Counted from the first letter of the stretch, positions 8,383 to 16,609 are shown. The stretch: DNA of 64,000 nt from Nocardia brasiliensis (GCF_011801125.1 NZ_CP046171.1:5890001-5954000); one strand, 5' to 3'. Made by a program: numbers and translations. Notes: generated by a model from the letters alone, not told the origin.

Positions 8383-9711
8383 CTAGTTGGCCGGTGCCAG
8401 GAACTTGGCCGCGAGCGCGTAGGCCAGATTGATCAGTTCCGCGGTGACCATGTTGTTGTCCACACCGAGCGCCTTGGCCAGCGGCATCACCAGTTCGAGC
8501 ACCATGTCCATGATCTCACGCACGGCCGCCATATCGCTCGGCGTGTCTGTGGACGGGCTGGTGCCCGGCAGGCTCGGGGTCTGCTGTGTCCCCGGCGACT
8601 GCTGGGTCCGTCCCGGCGGGGTGAACGGCGAGGTCTGCCCCTGCGGCGCGGACTGCGCGTTCGGGGCCGTCTGCGCGTTCGGCGCGGTCTGGGCCTGCGG
8701 GTCCGGCGCGGTCTGGGCCTGCGGCACGCTCTGCGCCTGCGGTGCGGTCTGCGCCGGAAGCGGGGTCAGCGTCTGCGGCGCCGCCTGCCCCCCGGGCGGG
8801 TCGATCGAGGCCGGACGCGGTGCCAGCGGTGCGGGCGCCGCTGGGGCGGGGGCCGGATTCGGCTGCGCGGCAGGGGTGATCGCCTCGTTCGCCACCCCGG
8901 CCGGCGCGGGCGTGCTGCCCGGCGCACCGAGCAGGTACCCGACCAACCCGGTGGTGATGGTGATGGCGTGCTTCAGCTGGCCCTGCTGGCTTTCCAGCTG
9001 GTCCGCGTCATCGACGTTGGCCCCGTTGCCCATTTCGATGAACACGGCGGGGATCCTGGTGAGCGCGGGACCGGCGATGTCCCTGCGCGTCATGAGACCG
9101 TCGGCGCTCGCGTACGGCGCGGGCACGAAGCCCGACTGGATGTACGCGTCACGCATCGCCCTGGACGCCGCGAGACCCGCGCCCGACTGGACCTGATCGA
9201 TCGTCGCGTCCGGAATCGGCAGTTCGGGCACGATCAGATGGAAGCCGCGCTGCTCGGCGGGGGCGCTGTCGGCGTGGATACTGACCGCGACATCGGCACC
9301 CGAGTTGTTGGCGGCGGCGGCCCGTTCAGTGATACAGCCACCCCAGCCCTGGTCGTCCTGCCTGCTCAGCACCACCCGCGCGCCGAGACTCTCCAACGAG
9401 GTCCGCACCAGCTGCGCGACATTCCAATTGATGGTGTGCTCAGGAACGCCGTGCACCGTGGTCATGCCGGTGGTCTGGCAGTCCTTCATGCCGCCGCGAC
9501 CGTCGCTGACCTGTTTGGCCACGTTCTCACTGTGTCCTGGACCCTGATGGCCCGGATCGAGGAACACCGTTTTGCCCGTGAGCTTCTTCGCCATCTCCGG
9601 AAAGGCCGGTCCGGCTGTCGCGGTGACCGGTACGAGTCCGGCCAGCGTCACCGTGACCGCGGCCGTGACGGCGGAGGCTACTCCGGCCCTGATGATGCTT
9701 GGCTGCTTCAT
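8383..9711 (-). CDS. Secreted N-acetylmuramoyl-L-alanine amidase (Amidase_3, Rv3717/Ami1-like)
   Basis: Cleaves the bond between MurNAc and the stem peptide in the cell wall. The 442-residue protein has a signal peptide (first about 33 residues), then a zinc amidase domain with the ligand motifs FLDPGHQG, PEHTINWN, VSIHADS and the catalytic glutamate in FIEMGN. Unlike the compact Rv3717, it continues into a Pro/Gln/Ala-rich stretch built from imperfect AQTAP-type repeats (roughly residues 265-390) and ends in a helical segment of about 50 residues. ATG 9711 is chosen for the signal peptide. Confidence 0.9.
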   Translation of the reverse strand: MKQPSIIRAGVASAVTAAVTVTLAGLVPVTATAGPAFPEMAKKLTGKTVFLDPGHQGPGHSENVAKQVSDGRGGMKDCQTTGMTTVHGVPEHTINWNVAQLVRTSLESLGARVVLSRQDDQGWGGCITERAAAANNSGADVAVSIHADSAPAEQRGFHLIVPELPIPDATIDQVQSGAGLAASRAMRDAYIQSGFVPAPYASADGLMTRRDIAGPALTRIPAVFIEMGNGANVDDADQLESQQGQLKHAITITTGLVGYLLGAPGSTPAPAGVANEAITPAAQPNPAPAPAAPAPLAPRPASIDPPGGQAAPQTLTPLPAQTAPQAQSVPQAQTAPDPQAQTAPNAQTAPNAQSAPQGQTSPFTPPGRTQQSPGTQQTPSLPGTSPSTDTPSDMAAVREIMDMVLELVMPLAKALGVDNNMVTAELINLAYALAAKFLAPAN

Positions 9712-9914
9712 GTTCGGTCGGCACCCTGGGACCGGGCACCTCTCCCTTCCCATTAGTAACACCAAACCCAGTGGTTCACTCTGGCAACGCAAGCCTCAGG
9801 ATAGCAACACCAGTTACTGAACCGTTATCCCCGAAGAGGTGTGTTCATAGTTGGTCATCCGCCCGATAGCGGGCGGTTCAGCAACTGGTCAGCCGGGCCG
9901 ATCGATCGCGTGCG

Positions 9915-10493
9915 TCAAGCGCTGCGGGGCAGCCCGCGCAGCGAGCGCAGGGCGTAGTGCACCCGGGTTTTCACCGTGCCGACGGGGACGCCGATATCGT
10001 CGGCCACCTCCTGGTAGCCCCGGTCGCGCAGGATCACCTCGACCACCGCTTCGCGCTGCGCGGCGGGCAACCGGGACAGCAGCTCGGCGACCAGGAGTCC
10101 GTCGACGAGGCCGTCGGAGAAATCGGGATGCGCGTAGCGGACGTCGCTGAGCTCGCCGACCTCGTCCCACCCGGTGTCGCCGGGACGCGCGGCCCGCGAC
10201 CGGACCATGTCGATGACGACGTTGCGCAGGATGGTCGAGAGCCAGGTACGGACACTGCCCTTGCTCGCGTCGAAGTACGCGCACGAACGCCAGGCCCGCA
10301 GCAGCGACTCCTGCACGGCCTGTTCGGCCAGGCCGCTGTCCCCCAGGGTCCGCATCGCGCGCCACTGCAACAGCGCCCGATCATTCGCCAAGACCGCCGC
10401 GAGCCCCGCGTCGGTACACAGCCCAGCACAGTGGGCGCCACAGGGGGCCGGCCGTCGAACGATCCGGCCGGAGTCGAGCCGAGCACACGTCAT
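9915..10493 (-). CDS. ECF sigma factor with a cysteine-containing N-terminus
   Basis: A 192-residue group 4 sigma factor. Region 2 is visible as LAEQAVQESLLRAWR to WLSTILRNVVIDMVRSR, and region 4 as LPAAQREAVVEVILRDRGYQ to VGTVKTRVHYALRSLR. Before region 2 lies an unusual stretch with C3, C18, H21, C22 and C26, which could bind metal or sense redox if translated; a start farther in would remove it. No zinc-finger anti-sigma gene follows in the usual position. A short palindrome covers its start codon. Confidence 0.82.
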   Translation of the reverse strand: MTCARLDSGRIVRRPAPCGAHCAGLCTDAGLAAVLANDRALLQWRAMRTLGDSGLAEQAVQESLLRAWRSCAYFDASKGSVRTWLSTILRNVVIDMVRSRAARPGDTGWDEVGELSDVRYAHPDFSDGLVDGLLVAELLSRLPAAQREAVVEVILRDRGYQEVADDIGVPVGTVKTRVHYALRSLRGLPRSA

Positions 10494-10504
10494 ATCCGGG
10501 ATAT
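10492..10504. promoter_or_regulatory. Palindrome at the ECF sigma start codon
   Basis: ATATCC-G-GGATAT is a perfect 6+1+6 palindrome covering the presumed sigma ATG. It could be an operator or chance; no regulator is known to bind it. Confidence 0.25.
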
Positions 10505-10683
10505 CGCGGCGGCCGGGACCGATGACAACAGCGGGGGCCGATCAGTCATGCACCACGACAAGAAAAAGCGAAACGCGCCACATCCGCACCGGAGCTCTGG
10601 TAGATCTTGGCCTCGGAGACTCGCCGATCTCCCAGGTCAAACGCTGCGCGGCAGTCGGAGCACGATTCGAGGAGAACATCACC

Positions 10684-11055
10684 ATGCGTGCAGGCACGCT
10701 ACTTGTCGCGGGTGCCATGGCGTCCGCGCTCACCCTGCTCGGCGCGGCGACGGCCGCCGCGGAACCCGCGAACACCATGCCGGAGGACGGCCTCTACCTG
10801 GTGGGCGTCGACATCTTCCCCGGCTGGTGGGAGGCCCCTGGCGCGCCCGACCGCGACCATCCGTGCGATTGGCGCAGGCTGCTGAAGGTCGAGGGCGACA
10901 ACACCGACATGCGCAACATCATCGGCAACGACTACACCCGCGCCGGGCGCGCGCTCGCGGAGATCAAGCCGACCGATGTCGCGTTCAAGACGAAGAACTG
11001 CGGACCGTGGCGGCTGGTCCCCGCGCCGCCGCGCTCGGGATCCTTCGGCGGCTGA
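10684..11055 (+). CDS. Small secreted protein with a GLYLVGVDIFPG-type domain
   Basis: A 123-residue protein with a clear signal peptide ending near AAAEP, so it is exported. The mature part follows a pattern common in actinobacterial secreted proteins: GLYLVGVDIFPGWWEAPG, a central Cys (HPCDWRRL), and a closing DVAFKTKNCGPW, suggesting one disulfide. No enzymatic motif is present and I cannot assign a function. GAGGAG precedes ATG 10684 by about 9 bases. Divergent from the ECF sigma gene, whose regulon it might join; that is inference from position. Confidence 0.75.
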   Translation: MRAGTLLVAGAMASALTLLGAATAAAEPANTMPEDGLYLVGVDIFPGWWEAPGAPDRDHPCDWRRLLKVEGDNTDMRNIIGNDYTRAGRALAEIKPTDVAFKTKNCGPWRLVPAPPRSGSFGG

Positions 11056-11070
11056 GCGCCCGGCTCCCGT

Positions 11071-11076
11071 TATCGT
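11071..11076 (+). promoter_or_regulatory. -10 box of a likely leaderless SDR transcript
   Basis: TATCGT fits TANNNT and ends 6 bases before ATG 11083, with no Shine-Dalgarno sequence in between. Confidence 0.35.
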
Positions 11077-11082
11077 CGGCCC

Positions 11083-11832
11083 ATGACGCGGACGAAGATT
11101 CTGATCACCGGGGCCAGCGCCGGACTCGGCGCGGCGATGGCCCGTGATTTCGCGAGCAAGGGCCGCGATCTGGCGCTGTGCGCTCGCCGGCTGGACGCGC
11201 TGACCGAGTTGCGCGACGAGCTACGCTCGGCACATCCCGGCATCACCGTCGCCGTGCGCGCGCTCGACGTCGACGATCATCAGGCGGTGCCCCGCGTGTT
11301 CGGCGAGCTGCGCGACGAGCTCGGCGGCCTGGACCGGGTGATCGTGAACGCCGGCATCGGCAAGGGCGCGGTGTTCGGCACCGGCCGCGCGAACGCCAAC
11401 ATCGCCACGGCGACAACGAATTTCGTGAGCGCGCTGGCCCAGGCCGAGGCAGCACTGGAGATCTTTCACGCGCAGCGGGCCGGACACCTGGTGCTGGTGT
11501 CCTCGATGAGCGCGGTCCGCGGCCTGCCGGGCAAGAAGGCCGCGTACTCGGCGAGCAAGGCCGGTCTCGCCGCGCTCGGCCAGGCCCTGTCCACCGAACT
11601 GGCGAAATCGCCGATCGCCGTCACCACGCTGCTGCCCGGATTCATCGCCACCGACATGGCGGCCAAGGCCGGTGACGCGCGCCTGGTGGCGCCGCTGGCG
11701 AAGGGTGTCGCGGCCATGGTCGGCGCGATCGAGAAGGAACAGCGCCGGGCGTGCGTGCCCGCATGGCCGTGGCGGTTGATCGATCTGCTGCTGCCGCGGC
11801 TGCCCGGCGCGCTCGTCACCCGCATCAGCTGA
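11083..11832 (+). CDS. Short-chain dehydrogenase/reductase
   Basis: A classical SDR of 249 residues: cofactor motif TGASAGLG at residues about 8-15, NAGIG, catalytic serine in VLVSSMS, and the active-site YSASK. The arginine pair after the first strand (CARRLD) suggests NADP(H). After the core a hydrophobic C-terminus (WRLIDLLLPRLPGALV) could touch the membrane, as in some mycolic-acid or retinol-type SDRs. Substrate unknown. It stands alone between a secreted-protein gene and a long A+T-richer intergenic stretch. Confidence 0.85.
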   Translation: MTRTKILITGASAGLGAAMARDFASKGRDLALCARRLDALTELRDELRSAHPGITVAVRALDVDDHQAVPRVFGELRDELGGLDRVIVNAGIGKGAVFGTGRANANIATATTNFVSALAQAEAALEIFHAQRAGHLVLVSSMSAVRGLPGKKAAYSASKAGLAALGQALSTELAKSPIAVTTLLPGFIATDMAAKAGDARLVAPLAKGVAAMVGAIEKEQRRACVPAWPWRLIDLLLPRLPGALVTRIS

Positions 11833-11927
11833 GTCGCCGCTGAAAAAGTGCTGTGTGCCACATAAATGGACACTGAGAGTTAACTGGATGTCCGAATTAA
11901 TTTTTCTTTAACACGCTTCGCCGCTAT

Positions 11928-11957
11928 TTGACGATTCCTTTGCAGTAGTTGTTACCT
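11928..11957 (+). promoter_or_regulatory. Candidate promoter of the 12070 secreted-protein gene
   Basis: The region 11840-12000 is strikingly A+T-rich for this genome. TTGACG at 11928-11933 is a good -35, with TTACCT at 11952-11957 as an imperfect -10 after 18 bases. Transcription would start just upstream of the inverted repeat at 11975. Confidence 0.35.
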
Positions 11958-11974
11958 TCACGTAATAAACCCAG

Positions 11975-11997
11975 ACGAACCTTTTGCGAAGGTTCGT
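11975..11997. promoter_or_regulatory. Perfect 9-bp inverted repeat in the leader of the 12070 gene
   Basis: ACGAACCTT-N5-AAGGTTCGT forms a perfect inverted repeat about 75 bases before the start codon. It lies near the predicted transcript start, so it could be a repressor operator or a stabilising 5' hairpin. No T-tract follows, which argues against a terminator. Confidence 0.5.
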
Positions 11998-12069
11998 ATC
12001 TATGAGCCGCGCCGGCTCGAGCCCCGAGGGGGCCGAAGGTGCTCCTGCTGAGGAAAGTGTTTGAGGTAT

Positions 12070-12762
12070 ATGAGGGTCAAGAAGCTCGCTGCCGCGTCCA
12101 CCCTGGTCATCGCCGCCATCGGGATCACGAGCGGTACCGCGTACGCGGCGCCCGCCGCCCCGGCGCCCGCCCCGGGGACGACCGTCCAGACCGACATTCT
12201 GCCCGGCATCCACTACACCGCGAACGTGGTGGACAACTCGGTCGTGTTGAAGACCGACGCCGGTTCGTTGACCACCCAGGGCACCCAATTCCAGGTGCTG
12301 GACAATCAAGGCAACCTGGTTGCGGGGATGCCGCTGACCTATCTCAAGGACGGCATGGAATGGCCGATCGCGACCCAGATCGACGGCAACACCGCCACTT
12401 TCACGCCGAGCACTGACGCGGCGGCGGCACGCCCGGCCACCATGCTGAAGCCGGCCGAGGCCAAGGACATCGCGGGCGCCGACTTCGACAGTGCCCTGAG
12501 CACCGCCGCCACCCAGTTCGGCCTGGCGACCGCGGTCGGCACCCTGATCGGCACGATCGTCGGCGGCGTGCTCGGCTGTGTCGCGGGCGCGATCATCGGC
12601 GCACCGCTCGTGGTGCCGACGTTCTTCGCGGGCCCGATCGGCCTGTGCCTCGCGGGCGCGGGCGTCGGCATCGCCCTCGGCGCCGCCGCGGGCATGGTGC
12701 TGCTCGGCGTTCCGGTCGGCATCGCCAGCGCGATCCAGTTCTTCAGCGCCGTCTACGGATAG
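12070..12762 (+). CDS. Secreted protein with beta-rich domain and C-terminal glycine zipper
   Basis: A 230-residue exported protein of unknown function. A signal peptide ends at about AYAAP, a beta-rich domain follows (residues about 38-115, repeating short hydrophobic strands such as SVVLKTDAGSLTTQG), then about 90 residues of Gly/Ala-rich hydrophobic segments (VGTLIGTIVGGVLGCVAGAI and similar) typical of glycine-zipper membrane inserts. The gene at 55374 has the same architecture. ATG 12070 is preferred; TTG 12061 has the better-spaced GAGGA. I recall such proteins being common in Nocardia under a DUF name, unchecked. Confidence 0.75.
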   Translation: MRVKKLAAASTLVIAAIGITSGTAYAAPAAPAPAPGTTVQTDILPGIHYTANVVDNSVVLKTDAGSLTTQGTQFQVLDNQGNLVAGMPLTYLKDGMEWPIATQIDGNTATFTPSTDAAAARPATMLKPAEAKDIAGADFDSALSTAATQFGLATAVGTLIGTIVGGVLGCVAGAIIGAPLVVPTFFAGPIGLCLAGAGVGIALGAAAGMVLLGVPVGIASAIQFFSAVYG

Positions 12763-12794
12763 TCCACGCTCCAGGGACAATTCCACAGCCCTTC

Positions 12795-12839
12795 CGATGC
12801 CCGGTACGGGACGCTCCCCGCGTCCCCTACCGGGCATCG
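12795..12839. terminator. Strong terminator hairpin after the 12070 gene
   Basis: A 19-bp stem with one mismatch (left arm 12795-12813, right arm 12821-12839, beginning CGATGCCCGGTA) and a 7-base loop, followed by a short pyrimidine-rich tail (CGTCTTTCC). It should insulate the rho-like gene downstream. Confidence 0.75.
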
Positions 12840-13134
12840 TCGTCTTTCCGTGTGATGTGATCGCGCGGCGCCGGGAATACCAGTGCGCCCCAGGTCGTTG
12901 GCCATAATGTGCAAACCACCCTTGCGTGGTAAAGATCGGCCGGGTACTCTCGGCCAGGTCTTCCCCTTGTGGACGTAGGTAGCTCCTCCCACAGGAATTC
13001 CGAGATCCCTTTCCGAATCCGGCATGTATCGCCGTTGCGGTATCTCGAGGAATCAGTTTCCAGCGACCCCTCTCTCGTCGTCGCTCATCCGGCGTTCGCC
13101 GCACTCACTAATCCATCACCTGAAGGAAAACCCA
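12840..13134 (+). promoter_or_regulatory. Long upstream region of the rho-like gene
   Basis: About 295 bases without a convincing gene between the terminator and the rho-like ATG. It contains an imperfect hairpin around 12927-12962 (arms near GATCGGCCG and CGGCCAGGTC) and a pyrimidine-rich stretch (13069-13120). Housekeeping rho genes are autoregulated by attenuation in their leaders, so this could be a regulatory leader, but no defined element is recognised. Confidence 0.3.
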
Positions 13135-14292
13135 ATGAACACCAACACTTCTGAACAACACCCCGTCGATGACAGAGCGGCGGGACCGAGCGCGGAGCGC
13201 GCGGTCACCGGCATCCTCGACATCCTGGGAAACCGTGCCACGCTCCGCGTCGAGGGATACGCACCGAGCCCGCTCGACCTCACCGTGCCGCAGCGCCTGT
13301 TGCGCGCCCACCGCCTGCGCCGCGGCGACTTCCTCACCGGCACAGCGCAATCGGTGAGTTCGAACGACAAGCCACCGCTGCTGCTCACGGTCGGTACGGT
13401 CAACGGGCAGACACCGGGCAAACTCGCCGACCGCCCCGCCTTCGCCGACCTGGTGCCCATCCACCCCAACGAGCGCCTGCGCCTGGAAACCGAGCGGCAC
13501 GCCCTCACCACCCGGGTGACCGACCTGATCACGCCGATCGGCAAAGGTCAGCGCGCGCTCATCGTCGCACCGCCCAAGGCGGGCAAAACCTCTGTGCTGC
13601 AAGCGATCGCGTTTGGCATCGCGAAGAATCACCCCGAATGCGAACTCATGCTCGTGCTGGTCGGTGAGCGCCCCGAAGAGGTCACCGATCTGAGCCGGAC
13701 GGTGCCCGCCGACGTCGCCTCGTCCACGTTCGACCAGCCGGCCAAGGAGCACGTCGCGGTCGCCGAGCTCGCCATCGAGCACGCCAAACGCCTGGCCGAA
13801 ATGGGCCGCGACGTCGTGGTGCTGCTCGATTCGCTGACCCGGCTCGCCCGCGCCTACAACCTGGCCAGCCCGTCCTCGGGCCGCGTGCTCTCCGGCGGCG
13901 TGGAAGCCGCCGCCCTCGCCCCGCCCAAGCGCTTCCTCGGCGCCGCACGCAATTTCGAGCACGGCGGATCGCTCACCATCATCGCCACCGCCCTGGTGGA
14001 GACCGGTTCGGTCGCCGACACGGTGATCTTCGAGGAGTACAAGGGCACCGGCAACGCCGAACTGAAGCTCGATCGCGCCGCGGCGAGCCGACGCGTCTTC
14101 CCCGCCGTCGACGTCGGCCAATCCAGCACCCGGCACGACGAATTGCTGTTCACCCCCGACGAGAAGGCCGCGGTCGACACGCTGCGCCGCACGCTCAGCA
14201 CGCTCGACGGGCAGCAGGCGCTCGACCTGCTGCTGGAAGGCCTGCGCAAGACCGAGACCAACGCCGAGTTCCTCGCCCCCATGCGCGCCTGA
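13135..14292 (+). CDS. Compact Rho-family transcription termination factor (probable paralogue)
   Basis: A 385-residue hexameric RNA-translocase homologue. The ATPase core aligns without gaps to E. coli Rho as I recall it: P-loop PPKAGKT (146-152), ERPEEV (178-183), Walker B LLDS (230-233), Q-loop LSGGVEAAAL and R-loop KGTGN. The N-terminal RNA-binding domain (20-100) is degenerate: GILDI remains, but the aromatic RNP1 motif (GFGFLR in E. coli) is lost. The long insert usual in actinobacterial Rho is absent, and so are the usual thrB/rpmE/prfA neighbours, so this is probably a second copy. G177 and L186 replace E. coli D210 and M219. ATG 13135 has AAGGA upstream. Confidence 0.88.
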   Translation: MNTNTSEQHPVDDRAAGPSAERAVTGILDILGNRATLRVEGYAPSPLDLTVPQRLLRAHRLRRGDFLTGTAQSVSSNDKPPLLLTVGTVNGQTPGKLADRPAFADLVPIHPNERLRLETERHALTTRVTDLITPIGKGQRALIVAPPKAGKTSVLQAIAFGIAKNHPECELMLVLVGERPEEVTDLSRTVPADVASSTFDQPAKEHVAVAELAIEHAKRLAEMGRDVVVLLDSLTRLARAYNLASPSSGRVLSGGVEAAALAPPKRFLGAARNFEHGGSLTIIATALVETGSVADTVIFEEYKGTGNAELKLDRAAASRRVFPAVDVGQSSTRHDELLFTPDEKAAVDTLRRTLSTLDGQQALDLLLEGLRKTETNAEFLAPMRA

Positions 14293-14368
14293 GCGGATTC
14301 TCGCCCTCGATACGCTCCCGGCCGGAACCCGCCGGACCGGCGCGCCGCCCGCTGGTGCACTGGGCGAT

Positions 14369-15589
14369 GTGTCCACGATTTCGCCAACTCCCGCAACGAC
14401 ATCCGCGCCTGAGGTGCGATCCGGAAGGCTCGCCGTCAGCGCGGTGACGATCGCCATCTTCTCGTTCGTCACCACCGAGATCCTGCCGGTCGGCCTGCTC
14501 ACCGCGATCGGCGCCGACTTCACCGTCTCCGACGGCAACGCCGGGCTGATGATGGCCGCGCCGGGGCTGGTCGCCGCCGTCGCCGCACCGGTAGTGACCA
14601 CCGCGACCGCCCGCATCGATCGACGAATCATATTGTGCCTCTGCATGTTTCTGCTCGTCGCGGCGAACGTGTTGATGGTCGCGGCACCCGCCTACCCACT
14701 GGTACTGGTGTCCAGGGTGCTCGTCGGCATCACCATCGGCGGCTTCTGGTCCATTGCGGCCGGGCTGGCCGCGCGCCTGGTGCCCGCCGCCGCGGCGGCG
14801 CGGGCCAACGCGGTCATCTTCGCCGCGGTGCCGCTCGGCTCGGTGCTCGGCGTGCCCGCGGGCACGCTGCTCGGCGAGATCGCGGGCTGGCGTGCCACTT
14901 TCGCGACGCTCGGCGTGCTCACCGCCGTGGTGCTCGGCATGCTGGTCGCGTTCGTGCCGCCGCTGCCCGCCCACCGGGCCACCGACACCGCCGTGCTCGG
15001 CACCCTGCTGCGCGGCACCACCCTCCGATTCGCGCTGCTGACAACGGTTCTCGTCGTCTTCGCGCACTTCGGCACCTACACCTATGTGACGCCGTTCCTC
15101 GAACAGGTGACTCGGCTCGATCCCGGCCCGATCACCCTCGTCCTGCTGAGTTACGGCACCGCGGGCATTCTCGGCAACTTCCTCGGCGGCGCCGCGATCG
15201 TCCGGTATCCGCACGCCACATTCGCGGGCGCGGCGGCGGTCATCGCGCTCGCCACCCTGCTGCTGCCGATACTCGGCCATACGCTGCCGGGCGCGCTGGG
15301 GCTGCTCGTGGTCTGGGGCATCGGCTACGGCGCTGCGCCCGTGTCCGCGCAGACCTGGTTCGCCGAGGCCGCGCCCGCGGCACCGGAAGCCGCCGCGGTG
15401 CTGTTCACCGCGGCGTTCCAGGCGAGCTTCGCCCTCGGCGCCCTGACCGGCGGCGCCGTGGTCGACCGGAGCTCGCCCGGCACCGTCTTGCTGCTCGGCG
15501 GGTTGATCGCGGCCTTCGTGCTCGCCCCAGTGACCGCGCACGCCCGCCGCCGCGCCGGGGTGGCCCCGGCGCCTTTACCTCGCGGGTAA
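14369..15589 (+). CDS. MFS exporter, DHA1 family (NepI/AraJ/YdhP-like)
   Basis: A 406-residue, 12-helix major facilitator. The first helix carries TTEILPVGLL, hallmark of the DHA1 sugar/nucleoside/drug efflux subgroup, and helix 4-5 has GFWSIAAGLAARLVP. Substrate cannot be read from sequence; relatives export arabinose, purine ribonucleosides or drugs. Starts with GTG 14369, 76 bases after the rho-like stop with no hairpin between, so the two are probably co-transcribed. That pairing suggests an antibiotic-defence role, which is inference. Confidence 0.85.
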   Translation: MSTISPTPATTSAPEVRSGRLAVSAVTIAIFSFVTTEILPVGLLTAIGADFTVSDGNAGLMMAAPGLVAAVAAPVVTTATARIDRRIILCLCMFLLVAANVLMVAAPAYPLVLVSRVLVGITIGGFWSIAAGLAARLVPAAAAARANAVIFAAVPLGSVLGVPAGTLLGEIAGWRATFATLGVLTAVVLGMLVAFVPPLPAHRATDTAVLGTLLRGTTLRFALLTTVLVVFAHFGTYTYVTPFLEQVTRLDPGPITLVLLSYGTAGILGNFLGGAAIVRYPHATFAGAAAVIALATLLLPILGHTLPGALGLLVVWGIGYGAAPVSAQTWFAEAAPAAPEAAAVLFTAAFQASFALGALTGGAVVDRSSPGTVLLLGGLIAAFVLAPVTAHARRRAGVAPAPLPRG

Positions 15590-15625
15590 TCGCCGTGCCG
15601 TCGCGGCCCTGGGATGATCATCGCC

Positions 15626-16027
15626 ATGAGTGACGAGGTGGGTACCGCGCTGTTCCATAAGACCATGCCGTTCACCGAGCGGCTCGGCATCGAGGTGCTC
15701 GAGCACGGCCCCGCCCTGGTGCGCAGCCGCATCGCCTGGGACGAATCCCTGTGTACCCTGGGCGGTGTCGTGCACGGCGGGGTGCTGATGTCACTGGCCG
15801 ACGCGACCGGCGCCGTCTGCGCCTACCTCAATCTTCCGGAGGGCAAGCAGGGCACGACCACGGTCGAATCGAAGACCAATTTCGTGCGCGCCGTGCGTTC
15901 CGGTTACGCCACCGCCACGGCGACACCACTGCACGTCGGTCGCTCGTTCATCGTCGTCGAGACCGAAATCCGGGACGACGCCGGGAAACTCGCGGCCAAG
16001 GTGACCCAAACCCAAGCGGTGCTGTAA
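15626..16027 (+). CDS. PaaI-family hotdog thioesterase
   Basis: A 133-residue hotdog-fold protein with the PaaI active-site region GGVVHGGVLMSLADATGAVCA and VESKTNFVRAV. Members hydrolyse aryl- or acyl-CoA thioesters, often as a housekeeping release of CoA. ATG 15626 gives the usual N-terminus (MSDEVGTALF); an ATG at 15614 is in frame but less likely. Follows the MFS gene by 36 bases, so it may be read through from it. Ends before a strong bidirectional terminator. Confidence 0.85.
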   Translation: MSDEVGTALFHKTMPFTERLGIEVLEHGPALVRSRIAWDESLCTLGGVVHGGVLMSLADATGAVCAYLNLPEGKQGTTTVESKTNFVRAVRSGYATATATPLHVGRSFIVVETEIRDDAGKLAAKVTQTQAVL

Positions 16028-16117
16028 CCCACGCGGCGGTCTGCGCTGTCGACGTGGCGCGGCCGTTCCTGCGTCGCACCGTCGGAGGCCCGCGCCCCCG
16101 ACCGGCCCGTGAAAACA

Positions 16118-16166
16118 GCGAAGGCCCGTTCGCACACCGCCTTTCGAGGTGCGAACGGGCCTTCGC
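16118..16166. terminator. Bidirectional terminator between thioesterase and doxX
   Basis: A perfect 18-bp inverted repeat (left arm 16118-16135 beginning GCGAAGGCCCG, right arm 16149-16166) with a 13-base loop, placed between two convergent genes. It can end both transcripts. Confidence 0.85.
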
Positions 16167-16171
16167 CGTAC

Positions 16172-16609
16172 TCAGCCGAAGAGCACCGCGCTCAACGCGC
16201 CGATGAAGATCACCTGAACCACCGCGCGCAGCGGCAGCGGCATGGTCTTGATTCCGTTGCCCGCCTTCGCCGCCCGGATGTTGGCCGGGAACATCAGAAC
16301 CATCATCGCGATCAGCGCCGCAGCGGCCAGAGCAGCGGTCGCCGGGATGAGCAGTCCGACGGCGCCGAGCACCTCCAGCACGCCGGTCAGGGTGACCAGG
16401 GCGGGCGCACCGGGCAGCCGCGGCGGCACCATGGCGATCAGGGCCTCGCGGCGCGGGGACAGAAAGTGCGCGCTCGCGGTGAGCAGGAACATCGCCGCAA
16501 GGCCGAGCGCGGTGGCATGCGGCCACGAGTCCAGCCACTGCGGCCCGGCCAGCAGGCCGATGAGCCGAGCCACCGCGGTGACGACGACGAGAACGATCAG
16601 CGGTGCCAT
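16172..16609 (-). CDS. DoxX-family membrane protein
   Basis: A 145-residue integral membrane protein with four hydrophobic segments and the family features FLLTASAHFLSPRREALIAMVPP and PANIRAAKAG. DoxX-like proteins are small quinone- or thiol-oxidation-associated membrane proteins; in mycobacteria DoxX acts with SodA and SseA, but this is a separate branch without a fixed role. ATG 16609 has TAGGAGA upstream. Divergent from, and presumably repressed by, the TetR gene at 16724. Confidence 0.82.
   Translation of the reverse strand: MAPLIVLVVVTAVARLIGLLAGPQWLDSWPHATALGLAAMFLLTASAHFLSPRREALIAMVPPRLPGAPALVTLTGVLEVLGAVGLLIPATAALAAAALIAMMVLMFPANIRAAKAGNGIKTMPLPLRAVVQVIFIGALSAVLFG

Noticed and set aside
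13108..15541. Long minus-strand open frames opposite rho and the MFS gene
   Set aside because: They are Arg/Gly/Asp-rich antisense frames caused by high G+C, mirror well-supported genes and show no domain.
13135..15589. A bicyclomycin biosynthetic cluster around the rho-like gene
   Set aside because: No cyclodipeptide synthase, 2-oxoglutarate oxygenases or dedicated P450 lie nearby; only a resistance-type pair is conceivable.
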